Positions 4,431-5,136 of a stretch of 5,136 bases of DNA are shown here, piece by piece. Numbering within the stretch: the stretch's first letter is position 1; each line of letters opens with the position of its first letter. The notes beneath the pieces were generated by a model, which was given only the letters and a program-made list of their open reading frames with translations, was not told the origin of the DNA and ran no database searches. Made by a program: the position numbers and the translations under genes. The stretch comes from Coprobacillus sp. (GTDB taxonomy: Bacteria; Bacillota_I; Bacilli_A; RFN20; CAG-826), in the NCBI GenBank assembly GCA_021203805.1, contig JAJQAM010000044.1:1-5136 (forward strand), given 5' to 3'.

Positions 4431-4618
4431 TGAAATTCTATATAGTAGAATACAAGGGCAGGCAGTTTGGCGAGACCATCTACCCTACCCTTGAACGCGC
4501 CATGGATATGCTGGAGACAATCGCCAAAACACCTCACATGGATGTCTCGGACTTTTGTGTACAAGAATACGAAGGCTGGGCAACTTGTATGCGCTGGCGG
4601 TATGGTGAAAAAATTTGA
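4430..4618 (+). CDS. Unrecognised small protein (62 aa)
   Basis: The start ATG 4430 shares one base with the previous TGA (TGATG). A GTG at 4427 would add one residue and is less likely. The protein is MKFYIVEYKGRQFGETIYP, then a helix (TLERAMDMLETIAKT) and a C-terminal strand pair rich in aromatic residues (DFCVQEYEGWATCMRWRYGEKI) with two cysteines. It loosely resembles the 47-residue protein at 962 in its strand-helix-strand order. It is the last gene of the coupled run that starts at 2943. Function not recognised. Confidence 0.72.
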   Translation: MKFYIVEYKGRQFGETIYPTLERAMDMLETIAKTPHMDVSDFCVQEYEGWATCMRWRYGEKI

Positions 4619-4636
4619 AAGATTTTCGGTGAAAAA

Positions 4637-4668
4637 TTTGCGTGTTAAGAAACTTAACATTAAATTTG
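4637..4668 (+). promoter_or_regulatory. Bacteroidota-type promoter (TTTG, 20 bases, TAAATTTG)
   Basis: TTTG at 4637-4640 and TAAATTTG at 4661-4668 are separated by exactly 20 bases and match the published Bacteroides consensus (TTTG near -33, TAnnTTTG near -7). Transcription would start near 4675 and give a leader of about 140 bases before the gene at 4819. It lies in the first intergenic region after a long coupled operon, where a new promoter is expected. The TTTG is the end of a repeated GGTGAAAAA(A)TTTG (4604-4617 and 4628-4640). A dyad occupies the spacer. Confidence 0.68.
4643..4659. promoter_or_regulatory. Operator candidate: 17-bp inverted repeat in the promoter spacer
   Basis: TGTTAAG-AAA-CTTAACA is a perfect 7+7 inverted repeat with a three-base centre, located wholly between the two promoter elements. 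A protein bound here would block RNA polymerase, so repression is the simplest reading. The TTAAG/CTTAA half-sites recur in the palindrome at 754-767. No T-run follows, so a terminator is less likely. Confidence 0.6.
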
Positions 4669-4684
4669 CGGTCGGATATTTTTA

Positions 4685-4793
4685 GTGACACAATGAAAAA
4701 GTCAAATACAAGGAGCAATATCACATACGGGGTGAACGATGGAAACATCGCTCAGTGTCACCATGCAAATATCCCCCCTAAGTGTGATATTGC
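4685..4793 (+). ncRNA. Structured 5' leader (unclassified cis-regulatory RNA candidate)
   Basis: GCAATATCACA (4715-4725) pairs perfectly with TGTGATATTGC (4783-4793), an 11-bp closing stem. Inside are GGTGA (4731-4735) with TCACC (4758-4762), and a perfect hairpin CGATG-GAAA-CATCG (4737-4750) capped by a GNRA tetraloop. GGGG (4729-4732) can instead pair with CCCC in 4773-4778, and GTGACAC (4685-4691) with GTGTCAC (4755-4761), so alternative folds exist. It sits between the promoter and the start at 4819. This suggests a regulatory leader or a small RNA. I match it to no known RNA family. Confidence 0.5.
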
Positions 4794-4805
4794 CCTTACT
4801 TTATG

Positions 4806-4811
4806 AAAGGA
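4806..4811 (+). promoter_or_regulatory. Ribosome binding site of the DUF6291-like gene
   Basis: AAAGGA lies seven bases before ATG 4819 and 12 bases after the closing stem of the leader structure. This fixes the start and leaves room for the structure to influence ribosome access. Confidence 0.5.
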
Positions 4812-4818
4812 TATAACA

Positions 4819-5136
4819 ATGGCAAAGACGAAGGACATTAGAGTCTTATGTAACTGCGAATGGAGGCACAACTTGAGTGTGCTTCCACCCGAAATACGTG
4901 CAAAAATCTATGACGCTATCTTTGAGTATGCGGAGACTGGCGAGGCGACTGGCTTAGAGGTTATGGAGATAGCAATCTTTGAGCCTATACGTAAAGAGGT
5001 TGAGAGATATATGGAAAGTTATAGGCTGATGTGTGAGCGCAAGAAAGAAAGGGCGTTGGAGAGAGAAGAGAATAAAAGGATACAACAAAGCACAACTGAC
5101 CACAACTCTGCACAACAAAGCACAACTGACCACAAC
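4819..5136 (+). CDS. DUF6291-like phage protein, N-terminal part (runs off the right edge)
   Basis: 106 codons are visible with no stop. The pattern VLPPEIRAKIYDAIFEYAETG (21-41), the following IAIFEPIRKEVERYMESY (51-68) and MCERKKERA (71-79) match the small helical DUF6291-type domain that begins many Bacteroidota phage replication-organiser or unknown proteins. The start ATG 4819 follows AAAGGA by seven bases. After the helical domain the sequence becomes low-complexity and repetitive (QQSTTDHN, SA, QQSTTDHN), encoded by a 30-base tandem repeat. It is probably under control of the promoter at 4637-4668 and its structured leader. A role in replication initiation is inferred from the family's usual neighbours; the C-terminal part that would test it is outside the window. 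Confidence 0.72.
   Translation, partial: MAKTKDIRVLCNCEWRHNLSVLPPEIRAKIYDAIFEYAETGEATGLEVMEIAIFEPIRKEVERYMESYRLMCERKKERALEREENKRIQQSTTDHNSAQQSTTDHN
5082..5136 (+). repeat. 30-bp tandem repeat inside the DUF6291-like gene
   Basis: A 25-base string occurs at 5082-5106 and again without change at 5112-5136, a period of 30 bases that keeps frame and encodes a repeating ten-residue unit QQSTTDHNSA. The array continues to, and perhaps past, the window edge. Each unit also holds shorter CACAAC repeats. It could be a flexible linker, a polymorphic tract or iterons of an intragenic replication origin. Confidence 0.8.

Noticed and set aside
4643..4659. Rho-independent terminator for the operon ending at 4618
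   Set aside because: The stem is A/T-rich with a three-base loop, is followed by TTAAATTTGCG rather than a T-run, and sits precisely between promoter boxes.
4693..4806. 37-codon ORF in the intergenic region, and a 17-codon ORF at 4763-4816 ending just before the next start
   Set aside because: Neither has a convincing ribosome site or recognisable sequence, and both coincide with the base-paired leader. A leader peptide cannot be excluded, but RNA structure explains the stretch better.
5082..5136. CRISPR-like direct repeats
   Set aside because: The two repeats are separated by only five bases, keep the reading frame and encode a low-complexity peptide repeat.

Overview
The window is a dense, all-plus-strand block of small genes that reads like the early or accessory region of a tailed phage or prophage from the Bacteroidota, probably Bacteroidales. 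Three things point there: the sequence type of the cytosine methyltransferase (a FSGYDSQ motif I), a DUF6291-like phage gene at the right edge, and two promoter candidates of the Bacteroidota type (TTTG, about 20 bases, TAnnTTTG). No rRNA, tRNA, CRISPR array, integrase or transposase is visible. The host genus cannot be fixed from the sequence alone.

Layout. Positions 1-758 hold the tail of an unrecognised gene, an unrecognised 86-residue protein and a stand-alone VRR-NUC nuclease. Positions 759-863 are a non-coding gap that follows a promoter and palindrome candidate at 717-767. From 864 to 1445 come four very small genes, one encoding a 33-residue single-span membrane peptide. Positions 1448-2943 encode a C5 cytosine DNA methyltransferase of about 500 residues whose reading frame is broken. 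Motifs I-VIII are on one ORF and motifs IX-X on another, and about 190 bases between them can be read as homologous protein only by changing frame three times. From 2943 to 4618 five genes follow without gaps: a 48-residue protein, a 169-residue two-part protein, an ASCH-domain protein, a 78-residue protein that duplicates the C-terminal half of the two-part protein, and a 62-residue protein. Positions 4619-4818 are non-coding and carry a promoter with an inverted repeat inside its spacer, then a strongly base-paired leader. The last gene (DUF6291-like) starts at 4819 and runs off the window into a 30-base tandem repeat.

How it works together. Nearly every junction is an ATGA or (T)AATG/TGATG stop-start overlap, so the genes appear to be translated as coupled units from two or three transcripts. 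Two promoter candidates share the string TTAAATTTGCG and a TTAAG...CTTAA dyad, which suggests one phage regulator controls both. Functionally, a nuclease, a DNA methyltransferase and an ASCH (PUA-like, nucleic-acid or modified-base binding) protein sit among unknown small proteins, several of which are duplicated or fused within the window. This fits a DNA-modification or counter-defence accessory region, but only the methyltransferase, VRR-NUC, ASCH and DUF6291 assignments rest on recognisable families. The rest is unknown.
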